64,000 bases of DNA, taken from assembly GCA_021613335.1 (NCBI GenBank), contig JAJTWR010000260.1, forward strand, positions 2,597,001 to 2,661,000. The letters run 5' to 3'. The notes beneath the pieces are model-generated. The model searched no databases. It was not told the origin of the DNA and worked only from the letters and a program-made list of their open reading frames with translations. Positions 1-12,800 of this stretch are shown here, piece by piece. Both the position numbers and the translations under genes were made by a program. Every line of letters starts with the position of its first letter. Position 1 is the first letter of the stretch. The DNA comes from Whitmania pigra. Its lineage: Eukaryota; Annelida; Clitellata; Hirudinida; Haemopidae.

Positions 1-267
1 GACGCCAAACGCTGCCAGGTCAGCAGTCAGTACAGAAAGTGACTGAAACCTAAGTTAACCAAATACAGATACGCCAAAAACGATACATAAATTGACTACA
101 TTAAATTTGTAATAAGATTTTAGAAAGTTTGTAAAGCACTACGTTCTTATTACGCTGTCTTGTTTATTGACTTTTTATCATTTTAAACAAGTTCTGGCTA
201 TGCGGCCCTCGAGGAACTTTAGAAGTCATCACTTGGCCCGCGGAGCAATTTGAGTTTGAGACCCCTG
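1..267. mobile_element. Terminus of a hAT-like DNA transposon (truncated by window start)
   Basis: Read on the minus strand, the segment ending at 267 begins CAGGGGTCTCAAACTC and continues into a GGGCCGCA-type subterminal stretch, the pattern of many hAT (Charlie/Buster-like) termini. The next 8 bases (268-275, ATCTAGAT) fit the hAT target preference nTCTAGAn, so they are probably one copy of the TSD. The other end lies outside the window, so the family cannot be confirmed. No coding sequence is visible in this part. Confidence 0.5.
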
Positions 268-275
268 ATCTAGAT

Positions 276-679
276 GTAGTAGCTTTATCTCTCGTCCATA
301 ACTGGGACTCACGCAGCTCTGCTGTCTCTTTTTTTATATTTATAATATAATTTAAAATCGTTCTAAATTATAAAACGGAAAATTTACAATATAAATTAAA
401 AGCTTACTTCATGAACCAGCATACACCCAGAAGTGTTTTTTTGGCTATAAAACGCAAAATAATGTATCAATTGTTTTTCAAAGTAGACTAAACCGACCCC
501 ACAGCCAACATACTCAAGTGTTTCATGTTTCAATCAAATCAGTTCGGGATGAAAGATTTGTATAAGAAACATACATACAAGATACTTTATATATATATAT
601 AGATTATGTTGTTTGATCGTGCTATATAATAGGTTTGATTAAGCAACAAGTTTAAGCATACATACAGTTGCTTGTAGAT
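276..679. other. AT-rich intergenic stretch, nothing recognised
   Basis: Between the hAT terminus and the helicase pseudogene. It has a short TA microsatellite near 588-602 and no convincing ORF, RNA gene or splice-site pattern. Confidence 0.5.
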
Positions 680-3386
680 ATGAGTGATACAAAAAGCTGG
701 ATAGCTGATGAACTTAAACTTGTTGGCTCCTCCGAGCAATCTCTGGTTGAATATTTTAACATTTTGGGTGAAAATTCAAAACCTCCAGAAGAAATTGTTA
801 AAGCGCTAAAAACATTAAAAAGATAAATGATGAAAAGTTCGCGCATGAATGTGGTGAACTCTTTGCGGACGAACTTTTAACAAAAGTTGAAGCTCGTAAA
901 GCCGAAGAGACTCGAACTCAAGAAAAAGATGCCATAAACGAACAGTTAAAGTCCTACCAGTCGGTATATGGTCTATGGTGGTGACGAATTTGATGTTCAA
1001 ACCAAGAACAGGCCACAAAGCGGTGATGATGTCAGTGACAATGATGAAAAAAAAGAGATGTCAAATTGACTCACAAAGAAAAGCAAGAAATTGAGTACAA
1101 ATGAACGGTTCATGGATTGGCAAAAGAGCTTAACAATTTGCCAAATGCAGAAAAACTGAATAGATTTATACTATATATATTACCAAATTTTGAACAGGGG
1201 AAATGGGAGTAACAGCACCTGAATGCAGATATGTGTTATTTTGGAGCCAAAGATGCCAAAAAGATTGTGAAAGAATGTGTCCATTTTGGAAGATGGGGTG
1301 GATTTTGTAACGTCATTAGAACCACTTGGTTCTGAAAATGTAGAAAAATTGCTTGGAAGGAAAGATCAATATTCAAAAACCTCAAAGCATTTAAAAATTG
1401 ATCAAACTAGAAAAAGCCTGCCAATTTATACATTTAAAAAAAAATTATTGAAAGCAATTGATGCACATGAAATTCTTATTATTGAGGGCGAAACTGGCTC
1501 AGACAAAACAACTCAGTTGCCCCAATATCTGCTTGAAGCAGGTTATACAGCAAATGGCAGAAAGATAGGCTGCACTCAATCTGGACCAATGCCTCCCATA
1601 TCAGTTGCTAAAAGAGTTTTAAAGGAAATGAGGGTCAAATTGGGTGAGGATGTTGGTTACAACATCAGATTCCAAGATTGCTCATCAAAGAGAACCATTA
1701 TCAAATACATGACTGATGATATGTTTGTACGAGAATTCCAACGTGAACCCGACCTGGCCGGCTACAGTGTCGTCATCATCGACAAAGCTCACGAAAGGTC
1801 ACTTCACACCGACATCCTCTTTGTTTTGGTAAAAGATATTGCCAGATCTTGAAAGGATTTGAAAGATTTAATTTCTGGTGACACCTTAGATACATATAAT
1901 TTTTCTTCATTTATGATGATGCTCCAACTTTTAAAATCCATGGCAGAATATATCCAGTGGATATATATACCATGCTGAAACAAAAGAAGTAAATGTTGTT
2001 GAATTATCAGTTATAAGTGTTCTGCAGATTCATGTAACATAATCACTTGGCGATGTTCTGGTCTTTCTCACCGGTCAATCAGACATTGAATCTGCCAAAG
2101 AGGCTCTTGTGGAAAGAATGAGAAGGTCAAATCTTAAAGATCTAACCATGCTTCCATTTTATGGAAATCTTGCGATAGAAATGCGAAAACAAATTTTTAA
2201 ACCGACACATCCTGGAGCAAGAAAAGTGATTCTGGCAACTAATATTAGAGACATTGTTGCCAACAGATAACATCATTTATGTCATCGATTCTGGATTTTG
2301 CAAGCAGAAGAGCTACAACCCCGAGACATGACTTGAGTGCCTTGAGGTCGCTCGCATTTCAAAAGCCATGGCCAATCAAAGAACCAGAAGAATGGGCAGA
2401 GTTGCAACCGGAAAGTGTTTCAGACTCTACGAATCTGACAAATACAAACATGAAATGGAGGACAACACAGTACCTGAAATACAGAGAACTAATCTTGCAG
2501 AACTGTTCTTGTTGCTCAAGAATATAAAAATGGATTTAAGAAACTTTGAATTTATGGACCCTCCATCTGACAAAGCCTTGAATCTAGCAGCAGAACAGCT
2601 CTTCAATTTACATGCTCTGAACTCTGAAGGAGATTTGACAACTGATAGAATAAAAATGGTTGAATTTCCTCTCTATCTCATGACTTTAAAAATTATAATA
2701 GCAAGTGAAAAATATAAATGCAGTGAGGGAATACTCATGATAGCTGCCATGTCGAGTGTGAGCTGCTCTGTTTTCTACAGACCAAAAGACAAGAAGATCG
2801 ATGCTGATGCTGCTCATTAAAGTTTCGTTCCCCATCCTGAACCTTTGGGTGATCATTTAAAGCTTTTAAATGTTTATAATGCTTGGGCTGAGACTAGATA
2901 CTCAACTCTGTTGTGCTACAAGAATTAGATTCATTACACGTCCATGAACAGAGCTAGGGATGTCAGGGATCAACCCAAAGTATTCTTAAAAAGAGTCAAA
3001 ATTGAACTTTCAACTTCAAGAGACACCATAGCCATCAGGAAAGCCTCTGGGTTTAGCTATAATGTAATGCTTCTACTTTACCAGAACTAGTCCCTACAAA
3101 ATGATCACAAGTTGCTGAAATTCACTCCAGTAGTTGCATCAAGGGTGCAATGTGGGTCATTTACAACGACCTCTTGGAGGATACGAAGAAAGATAAAAAT
3201 ATGAGGCTTGTTGTTAAGGTTGAGAAATCTTGGTTGCTTGAGATATCACCCATGATTCTGATTTCTGCAAACGATATTTGTGCACATTCACATTTTTGGC
3301 TAGTTTTATTGAAATGTTTTTGAATTCGTTTAAACTATCACTTCCTGTGTGCACAACTGAATAAAAAAATTGAAAAAATAATTACA
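680..3386 (+). pseudogene. Processed (retro-)pseudogene of the DEAH-box splicing helicase DHX16/Prp2
   Basis: An intronless, decayed copy of a DHX16-like pre-mRNA splicing helicase. Similarity starts at an ATG at 680 (N-terminal region, stop after about 48 codons), resumes near 1277 with the helicase core, and runs with several frame changes and stops to about 3260. The key motifs are damaged: motif I reads GETGSDKT instead of GETGSGKT, the Ia region lost its QPRR residues, DEAH is DKAH, and the motif VI region reads NQRTRRMGR. The LNVYNAWAE and WLLEISP segments of the C-terminal OB-fold/DUF1605 region are still recognisable. An A-rich tail (about 3361-3386) follows, as expected for a retrocopy. 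There are no introns, although most host genes here are intron-rich. I infer L1/CR1-type retrotransposition; the copy cannot encode a helicase. Confidence 0.85.
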
Positions 3387-3781
3387 TCTGTTGCATTTTT
3401 AAGTCGAATTCGAAAGCAAACAATTCTCAATCAACAAGGCAGAATAACATTTAATAGAACGAAAAAGAAACGCACTTTAAGCTCAACTCGAAACAACAAT
3501 CAGAGAAACTGAAACGGTTAAAAGTTCAGTAACATAAATAGTCCGCCAAGTGTAAGCGAGGACGCAACAAAATTTAACCCCGGCCCCGACAAATTTTGGC
3601 TGGAGAACCCTAGGAAGTGATATTAAAAAAAATTCAAAACCATTTCAATTAAGCTGGCCAAATATTTGAGTTACGCAAATGCCTTTTGCGCAATGAGATT
3701 ATGTGAGCAATTGTCAGTGTGTGCGCAATTGCACCTGTGCGCAATAATCTATGTGAGTAATAGTCTATGTGCGAAACTGCC
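3387..3781. other. Intergenic, simple repeated words
   Basis: No gene seen. At about 3666-3775 the words TGCGCAAT and TGTGAG recur irregularly (a degenerate minisatellite). This ends at the left TSD of the next transposon. Confidence 0.4.
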
Positions 3782-3789
3782 ATTTGAGC

Positions 3790-5001
3790 TAGACCCCCTA
3801 GCCGAATTTATTTTAAACTATGGCTGGCTGAGCAAAAAATCTGGCTGATATCCGGCTTAGCCGAATTCACGTGATTATTAAAATTTCCGGCTGAAAATAG
3901 GAATAATTCGGCTAAAATGTGGCTGAGTTTAAAAAAATGAACGAAACAAGTTTATCAACTAAGGGTTTTTTCAGTAACATTAATAATATAAAATTATTGC
4001 TCTATAATGTCAAAATTGTCATGAATAAATGTCACACGGTGCAATCTTTCTGCAGACAAACTAGATCGCTTGCTGTTAGCAACCAGGCCGGTAGTCGAAA
4101 ACATGCATTCCACTGGAACTGATGTTGCTGATGCTGGTAATTGCAATTTGGCCAATTGTGATAAAAGTGGGAAAGAAACCACTGCTTTCTTCCAAAAGGT
4201 CAATACTTCCTCGCCATTATCACAGCTCTTTGATGTCAAGTAGCTTGCGACTTCTACTGCTACCTGCGATACAGAATATTAACAAAAATTTTTACATTTT
4301 AACACACAAATAATTATTTGATAATAATTTATGGCAAGTGCATTTTTGTTATGTCTACATATTTTATATATAATATTTTTCATATTCTTGCTCAAATACT
4401 ATTAACAAGATTTCTATACTAACCAAAGAATTCAAATCATTCCCTTGGTGAGTACTTTGTGACATCTCTGAACAAAATTTGTTTAATAGCTCCAATTTTA
4501 GTCGTCTCTTCTTTTCTCCAGGCCCCTCATTCTCGCTGTTATGTGTATTTGCTTCTTTTGTTTGTCTCATTGTTTCAGGAACAGTAATAAAATTTCTCTC
4601 AACTGCATCTTTAATGGCATTTTCAAGTATAATAGTTGCATCTGTACTGGGTATGAGAGTCTTAGTTTGAGGGTCTAGTAATTGATGAAGCTTGATTTGT
4701 TCCGATTCGGGAAATTTATGGTCTACCTTTGCCAAAACTGCTGATTTAATTGCTTTAATCTTGGGATCATCTGTTGGTGAGGCAATACATAGCTTTTTTA
4801 TTTTCATTTTCATCATTGGAACTACAGACAATGCAGGCTGCGAACAAATTTGTAAATTAAATTTGAATTTATTTGGCGCTGCGAAATAATTCGGTGGCTG
4901 GATCGAATCGCACTTTATGGCGGCGATTTAGGCTAGTCGAAAAAGTTTCGTCGGATTTTTGGCGTAATTGAAATGTTCGGCGGATTTGGCTAGGAGGTCT
5001 A
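3790..5001 (-). mobile_element. hAT DNA transposon, degenerate, with 8-bp TSD
   Basis: Boundaries are clear. ATTTGAGC occurs at 3782-3789 and again at 5002-5009, flanking imperfect inverted ends that start TAGACC(C/T)CCTAGCC. An 8-bp TSD with short TIRs is diagnostic of hAT. The minus strand carries broken transposase pieces: a central RNase-H-like/ZBED-type part at 4831-4364, then the C-terminal hAT dimerisation segment at 4239-3994 (residues resembling LPASATSVPVECMFSTTG followed by NSKRSSLSAE). Several frame breaks and the 1.2-kb length make it a defective copy. Confidence 0.85.
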
Positions 5002-5009
5002 ATTTGAGC

Positions 5010-5363
5010 GACCACCATGTAGGCTATCGCCGTTTGAACAAAATCGAGAAACCGTCAGCTAAGTTTGGCAATTAATTAACATTGAGTCATTGACGCATTC
5101 ATGACATGCAAGCATTTACTTAATTTTAAATTAAATGATGAACAAAAACACAAATGCTATTTTCTAAACAAAAATAATGTATAAAATATTATTTTTTACT
5201 TTTTAACTTTAAATAAAATATTAACAGCATTTGATAATACATTTAACTAATGAATCTATGGCATGTTGCTATGACAACGTATACAAATGAAATTCCACTT
5301 ACTAGTATAGTAGCATTTGGAATGTTTTTATTGATTTAGTTCTTTGATATCTATAAAGAAAAA
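5010..5363. promoter_or_regulatory. Upstream region of TRAF3IP1
   Basis: About 350 bp of AT-rich sequence between the hAT element and the TRAF3IP1 start codon. It must hold the core promoter, unless that lies inside the transposon. I see no unambiguous TATA box or other known site. Confidence 0.3.
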
Positions 5364-8300
5364 ATGAGCGTTCAAATAATTGACGCCAACATAATAAAAA
5401 AAACGCAGGACAGTCTTGGAAAAATAATTAAGAAACCTCCGATGACTGAAAAGCTTTTGAGCAAACCTCCTTTCAGATTTCTACACGACATCATGACTTC
5501 GGTCTGTTAATCGCATTATTTGAAATTTACATACATTTTTTTTATTTTTAAATGTTTAATTCTTCAAGGTAATAAAAACTACAGGCTTCATGAACGGATT
5601 ATTTGCTGACACCGAAATGAATTCCGATAACGTCAAAGTTTGTATTAGCTACGGCTATTTATCAAATAATTTTTAAAATTAACGTTACAACTTAAAGGAA
5701 AAAGAGGCCAAAATTGCTTTTTTACAAAAAGTTATTGACATGATATGTGAGTACTTGATTGTACATGTCATGTAATTTTTTTAATTTGTTTGAAATTTTG
5801 TCAAACAGCTCTGGTTCTTGGAAAAACTTTGTCTGCACGTCCTTCCCAAATCATTTATGGAAGTGAACCTGAGAAAACTAATGAAATGTTGCAGATGCTT
5901 GCTGAGGCTATTAATAAAAAGGTTAAATACACGAATTCACATAATTAATTTGAAGGGGGTTGTATTACACAATGAAGCTTACAGATCGACAATGATGAGT
6001 ACGTGCAGAGAGTGTTGAGACCGGATGACGAAGCCACTAAGAACAAGAAAGAATCATCAAAACACAAAAGAGATGAAAAGGTTTGTATTGATGGTCTTCA
6101 TTATTGCGATCGTTTGCAGATCATAATAATTTGTTTTATGGTTCCGGAGCATTTAAAGGAATTTACAGTATGATTGCAGGATATTAAACAAAACCATAAG
6201 AAAGACAGCTCTCCTAGTAAAAAGGTATGAAATGCACCATAGAGATCAAGAAAATTATAAAAGATGAAATTTTACAGGAGAGGAGGCATAGAAGCAAAAA
6301 TGAAGATGAAAGACGTCGCGACGATGACAGAAGCAAGAAGAAAGACAAAAGTAAACACGAAGACGAAGACAGAAAGAAGGAGCCAAAGAAAGAGAGCAGA
6401 AGACACGAAAGAAGTGAAGAAAGAAGCAAGGAAAAGAAAGATGAAGGTGACAAACACGGAGGAAGTGAGAGGCACAGGAGCAGAAGACGTGGTGATGATG
6501 ACGATGATGACGGTAAACACGAGAGGAAGAAGCACTCGAGAAGGGAGGATGGAGAGAGGACAAATAAAATGGAGGAGGAAGAAAAAAAGAATGAGGTTAA
6601 TTGTAGTTATTTATTGGTCGACTGTTGTTTGCAGCCAATGCATTGAAATTTCAATTTTGTTTGTCACAAGCAGCCAACAGTGAAAATTGATGATGGTCAG
6701 TTGCAAGTCATGCGAATTATTGATTTCATTGTTGCATTCGTTTGTTATTTTATTTTGCGTTGTTGGTTTGATATTCCTCATTTATTAATTTCAATTTGTT
6801 CATTAAATTAATTCATTAATTTCAATTTGTCAATCTGTTGATAGTTGAGTGGTTTTTCGCTAATTGAATGTTTGTCAGATGAAAATTATGATGAGACCTT
6901 CTTCTGCTAAAAGACCAAGGCAACAAATTGTTAAAGGTAGAAATGTTTTCTCAAACAATGAGGTGCTAAATTTAGGAAGAAATAAGAACTTGAACCTGCT
7001 AAATAAATAAATGTAAAATCAATGACAAACATATTTGCTTCTGTTGTGATTCGTCTTAATAAATCTTCTTTCTTATAAATTTATTTAGTTTCAGTCCAGT
7101 TTTTCATTGTTGTTTCATTGATGTTTTATGTTGTATTTTGAAGTTTTAAATTCTATTTTTAAGCTTCCAATTGAAGTTTTATTTAGATTATGATTGTTTG
7201 ATTTATTTTCTGCTAAAGTTGATGTTTTAAGAAAGGCATGTGATGGATTGCTAACTATTTCAAAAAATTTGTTCCAGCTGAGAATTCAATTCAAGTAGCT
7301 GCAAAACCACCAGTTAGTGCCAATAAATCGAGGTGATTTGAATAACCATAATAAATAAATAAGTAAATAAATAAATTAATTAATTAATGTTATTGGTAAC
7401 TCAGTGCAATTAAATTTCTATAAATTAATTTCGTTTAACAATTCCTTAGGAGTGCACAACCAGAACGACCAAGCAGTGCCAGGCCTGCTCCTCCAAAACC
7501 AAGAAAGAAAGAAGATACACAGGAGGAGATGTTTGTGCTTTAAGCAAATTACACAATTAGTTATTATTATTATTAAATTATTATTATTGTTGTTATTAAT
7601 TATTATTTTTTTTATTAAAAAATCATTCAATGCGTTCGATAGCAGCAAGTTGAACAGCAGTGTCATCATTGACAAGAAAATAGTCTCAGACGGTGATGAT
7701 GATGATGATGACTTCATTGTGAAGGAAGACACCAACGAACAGTGGATGAAGCAGGAAGCAGAAGGTCTCCAGAATGAAGCTTTGGAGGGAGATCATGGTT
7801 GGTAATTATAATTAATGAATATGTAATAGCTCAATTCATTATTCATTGTCAATCACTTTGTGGGTGTGGTTTGTATCATCATACAATAAGATGCTAAAAA
7901 AAATGTTGCCAATTCCAATGATTAATTCATTCCTTCAGGAATTCTAGTGAAGAAGATTTTGAATACAAAAAAAGAATTAGAAACAAACACCAACTATACC
8001 AAGAAGACTGAAATAGTGAGTTTGATCTAAGATTTTCTTCTTAAGAGATCACCATTCCATCATCATCATCTTATTCGTCATCATCATCATCATCACCTAA
8101 GGAACTCTCGGAGGGTGTTGTCGAAGCTTCTAAGATGAAGGACAGGCAGCTGATGTCGAAGGAAATTGAAAAAATTCGTTGCCTGATCCAAGGCACGACC
8201 AGGAACATCAACCCCTTGGGAAAAACATTGGACTTTCTGCAGGAAGACATGGACTCCATGTTGAGGGAGATGAACATGTGGACTGAGGAAACAAAGCACA

Positions 8301-8661
8301 ACAGGAAATTGCTGAACGAAGAAAGAAGGTAATTGAGACAACTGCGAATCTGATTGGTCTACAACCAAATGATTTGCAACTGATTGGTGTGCATATGATT
8401 AGTGTACAAATGATTAATATTGATATACACCTGATTGATATACACTTATTTGTTGGCTGATTTACAGGCTTGTTGATTTAATTTTAAATATTCTTTTCTT
8501 ACAGTAAAACTGAGGCCATCCTCGAGCCACTTAAAGCACAATTCAAAGATTTGGAGATATCAATTTCAGAACAATTAGATCAAATTTCTGCTGTAAAAAA
8601 TAACATTCTTACAAATGATAAGAAATTGAATGCCATGTTGGCATCTGTGATGCAAAGTTAG
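5364..8661 (+). CDS. TRAF3IP1: TRAF3-interacting protein 1 / IFT54 (MIP-T3), 15 exons
   Basis: Subunit of the intraflagellar transport IFT-B complex that binds microtubules/tubulin and IFT20; it acts in cilium assembly. Exons: 5364-5501, 5569-5637, 5698-5746, 5809-5921, 5985-6080, 6180-6224, 6278-6595, 6674-6706, 6879-6936, 7278-7332, 7450-7530, 7643-7797, 7939-8015, 8048-8328, 8505-8661, giving 574 aa. The N-terminal calponin-homology-like domain is unmistakable ([11 protein letters not shown], then [17 protein letters not shown]). A highly charged K/E/R/D-rich middle (6278-6595) matches the family. The [13 protein letters not shown] motif, an acidic DDDDDDF patch and the C-terminal coiled coil ([24 protein letters not shown]) follow in the expected order. 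Every exon junction is GT-AG and in phase; the short exon 6674-6706 was set by phase and is the least certain. Length is near that of vertebrate orthologues (about 620-690 aa). Confidence 0.95.
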
Positions 8662-9861
8662 TGTTCCTAAAAATTAAATGGTGATCAATAGTTTAATTGT
8701 TTATTTTATCTCTATTCAAAGTGGAAGAATATTTTGGAAGTCTGTCAAATAATGTAAATTGTGTTTTTCATCCGCTGAATTATTTTTGAATATTTTCACT
8801 AAAATTTTTTTAAAATAAATATTTAAGAAAATGAGTTAAATGAGTGTATTTTAGGCATTTTGTTTGTTTCATTGTTATGTGTACTTTTCCACTTATAGAT
8901 TCTTGGTTAATTTTTGTAATTTAAATTTGATTTATAATAAATAAATTCCTTCAAAATAGGCCAATTTTAACAATGGAAGCAACTGCGTTGCTGTTTAGTC
9001 CAAATCATCTTAGTTATGCATCGGACTTTTACCTACTGTCAATCAGTAATTTTTTTAAGAATATGTTTATGAAGACTTTGTAAACGGTGAGAAAACTTAT
9101 TAAAAACTAACATTTAGCAACGCAATGGAAAATGTCAACAGTTTGCTATCGACTCATGTTGCTGATGATGGGGTCCTAACGTAATTGGCAGAAGAGAATT
9201 TGAATTTCCATACTTGAATCACATTGATGACAAAATTCGACACAGACCATCAGAGGGAGCACATTCCTGTGGAGTGTCCTTTTTTCTTGATATTTGTTAA
9301 TATTATATTATATATATTTGTTAATATTAAAAGGGCCTTTTTGATGGAAAAAGTTGTATCAACATTTAATGCATAAGCATTACTCACGTCATTTTAAATG
9401 GCTCGTTTATTGGTTTCAATTATTAGGGTTCAAAATAAAATTGTGTCATTGTTACCATACATTGGAGCTTTGAAGAACCAGTATTTCTGATTTATTAAGG
9501 ATTGATATTGCGGAGTATTAGTTATAAGTTAGGGCATTAATTTCAAAATAGTGAGTTTAGCGACTTTGGGTTTGAAATGCAATATATTATTATATATTTC
9601 ATTGAACAGTTTATCAACAATTGTTATTTTTCAATTGTATTTACAGCTTAAGATAATTACTTTTCTCAGGTAAAAAAAGCGCTATAAAAGCAACGCTCAC
9701 CTGTCACATAGATGATTGTTTTGTCAACATAACAGAATCGCTTTAGGTTTCGGGCGAACGAAAATTATAGAAAGCTTTTCGTTTAATAAGCTGAGTTCTC
9801 CTGGGGTTAAAATCTGCTATTTTAACTTTTCGACGCTTATTAATACTAAATTTACTTCGCC
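8662..9861. other. Intergenic between TRAF3IP1 and the ankyrin-Death gene
   Basis: About 1.2 kb, AT-rich. It should contain the TRAF3IP1 3' UTR (AATAAA-like words near 8813 and 8936) and the promoter of the downstream gene. No ORF, RNA gene or transposon terminus was recognised. Confidence 0.4.
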
Positions 9862-12800
9862 ATGGGAGTGTTGACTATTATAAAAGATTATGGAACAGAG
9901 TTGCTTAATGCGGTCAGAGATAACGATCTCAAAACATTTAAGAATATTTGCGAAAAACACCTTAAACATGACAAGCAGATTGCCCAGCTTTGCACGATGG
10001 ATATCAAACACAGACCATCGAGAAAATATGCATGCCCCCTCATACTTGCTGCCAGATTAGAGGATCCATCGATTATAAGGTAGGATATGAATATTTCATT
10101 AAGCCTCACCATCGTCACTTACACTCGCTATTTAAGGTACATGATGGGGGTAGGAACAAGTCCAAACTTTGTTCACCAATCCGCATACACAACGGGAAAG
10201 AAGGATGTTGTCACTCCTCTTCATGTTGCAGTCGATCTGAATCTCATCCAAACAGTCGACATTTTACTCAATTTCAATGCCGATCCAAACATTCCAGACC
10301 ACAACGACGACACTCCGTTCATCATTGCCGTCAAGAAGTCGAACTGGATGCTCATGAAGATGATGCTCTCAAAGGGAGGTAGTCCCTCCATCACTGACAA
10401 AAAGGGTAACGCCCCCCTCCACATGGCCACAATCCATGGGCATCTTCAAATGGTTAAAACCCTCCTCAAAAACAATGCAGACTTGCATCAGAAAGGATTC
10501 CAGGGAGCCATTCCCTCCCACATTGCAGCTAGGGAGGGTCACATCCATCTTGTTCAGGTTGATTTCTCACCTTATGAAGCAATTTGTTGCAATACTTTAC
10601 TTTCTTTGTGTTACATTTTTGTATTTTTTACTTCTTCAGGTGTTTTGTTCGACCAATCCTGCTCTTATCAACACAAAAATTCCCTGTTTCACAGACCAAC
10701 GAGAGAAAGCTTTGATGCATTTGTCGGCAGAGAGAGGACACGCGGAAACGGTGATCGCTCTGATCGATCAGTTCAACGCCGACGTAAATCTCACAGATTC
10801 TCGTGGCAACACTCCACTTCATTGTGTCGTCCTCCATTATTATCGGCCCGACAGAATGAGAGACAAAGATTATTTTTATGGCACTGCAAAAATATTGGTC
10901 AAATACAAAACCTCAACAAATGAAAAAAATCATGACGGTCAGACGGCTTTGCACTTGGCAGCCATGAACAACCATCCAAAAATAGTAGAACTTCTTCTCA
11001 GTGTCGGAGCAAATGCCTTTGCAGAGGACAACAACAGGATGAAGCCAATCGATGTCGTTCCAGATGCTGACACCGTTTCCAAGCAGCTCCTAAAGACCGC
11101 CATGTTGAATCCAAAACCTCCGATAAATGCCTCCTCTCTGAGTCTCGCGCAGAATTCCTCGTTCCACGTTGGCATGATGGGCAACATCAATGGAGCTAAA
11201 AATAGCTTTATTACCAAATCGATGTTGGAAAGCAGTGGCAGCACCACTCTGATGAAAGCGAAGAATTTCTCGCCGGATTCGAGCTCAATGTCCATTTTTG
11301 CAAACAACGTCAAGCAGACGAGTCAGTCTCCAAGAAGCATCCACAGGATGCAAGGCCCACCAAAATATCAGACAAGCAACAAAATGCCAGATCATCCTCA
11401 GCACCACATCAGGAGACATAATCATTATCATCATCGCCGGCAAAGAAGGAGTCTAAGCAGTGACGGCCACTTGCCGTCCGTCTTTTCCGGTAGCTCGCAG
11501 GATTTGCATAGGCGAGATTATAGATATTATAGTGAAGCATCGAGTGATGATGATGACACCTTGAGCAGCAGGAGACATAGTAGTAGAAGAAAGGATGAAT
11601 CACACGGCAGACGAAGGAAATATAGTGAAGATAGCAGGAATTTCAGAGATTTTGATAGAATCCACGGAAGGGACAGAAGTTATGCCATTGCAAGAGGCGG
11701 TCGAACTCACGCCGACAGAAGTCTCGATAGAAGTGGAAGAAAAAGGAGGGAATCGGATAGAAGGCACGGCAACCGAGCGGATGTTTCTGAGAGCATTTAC
11801 TCCGACGAAGATGGCATCAAAGTTCACAAGTTTCCAGGAAAGCCAAAAACCATAGAGGTGGAATATATGAGTGGACCAATAACTATTGAATTTGAAAATC
11901 AAGACCAGCCCCTTCAGCAGAATACTGAACATAAAATTAAACAAAAAAACAAAAAACACAAAAAAAAACCAGATCGGATCAAGAAAAGAGATGCTGACAG
12001 CGGTAGCAAGGAAATTGTAAACGATTGGTTCAGTGAAATGACCAAGTACAACAAGAACCAAAAGAAGAAGTCTGATGAGATGGATGAAGATGAATTTGAG
12101 GAAGATCAAAATGATGAAGATGAATTTGAGGAAGATCAAAATGATGAAGAGATTTCCAATTCTGTGGTGTCCAAAAAGCAGAGAGAACAAGAACCTAGTT
12201 TCAAAAGGCCATCAAAAGGGCAATTGATGAAAGAAAAATTTAAGCAAATAAAACAGAAGCAGTATGAAGAACAGCAGGAAATGGAAAAGCTCCCAATTGT
12301 GGACCCAGAACCTCCTGTGGAGAAACTTGGGATGGTTGATGATGACGATAGTTTTTCTGATGATTCATCTTTTGACAGTGACAGTTTTGAAGAAAAGCTA
12401 AATGACACTCAAAGAGTGTTGAATGATTCTGCATCAAAAAAAATTTTTGAAGTCATGCAAAGGGTTCAATCAAAATGGTCGCAGGACGAAAGTGACGACG
12501 AAGAATCAAATACTTCAAAAAGGCAAGGAAGAACAGTTTTTGATAAGAAGGTGCTCCAACCATCTTTAAAGGAAAAAGATAAGAATAAATCATTTGATAG
12601 TGAGCTTAATGTCAGCCACCAAAGTAATTTGATTGAAACTCTTAGGAATGAAGTTATTAAATTAGAAACTGTTGGCATAAATGCAGCAAAACAAAAACAA
12701 AGAGAAGACAAAGAAAGTTCCAACAGACCAAGTGACACTGACAGCACAAGTCGCAAGAGAGGTTTGAACATGAAGGTCAGTGGCGAAACGCCGAAAGCCT

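Noticed and set aside
6214..6683. Several overlapping long reading frames on both strands near the charged exon of TRAF3IP1
   Set aside because: They are by-products of the purine-rich K/E/R/D-coding exon 6278-6595. Only the frame joined in phase to neighbouring exons has family similarity.
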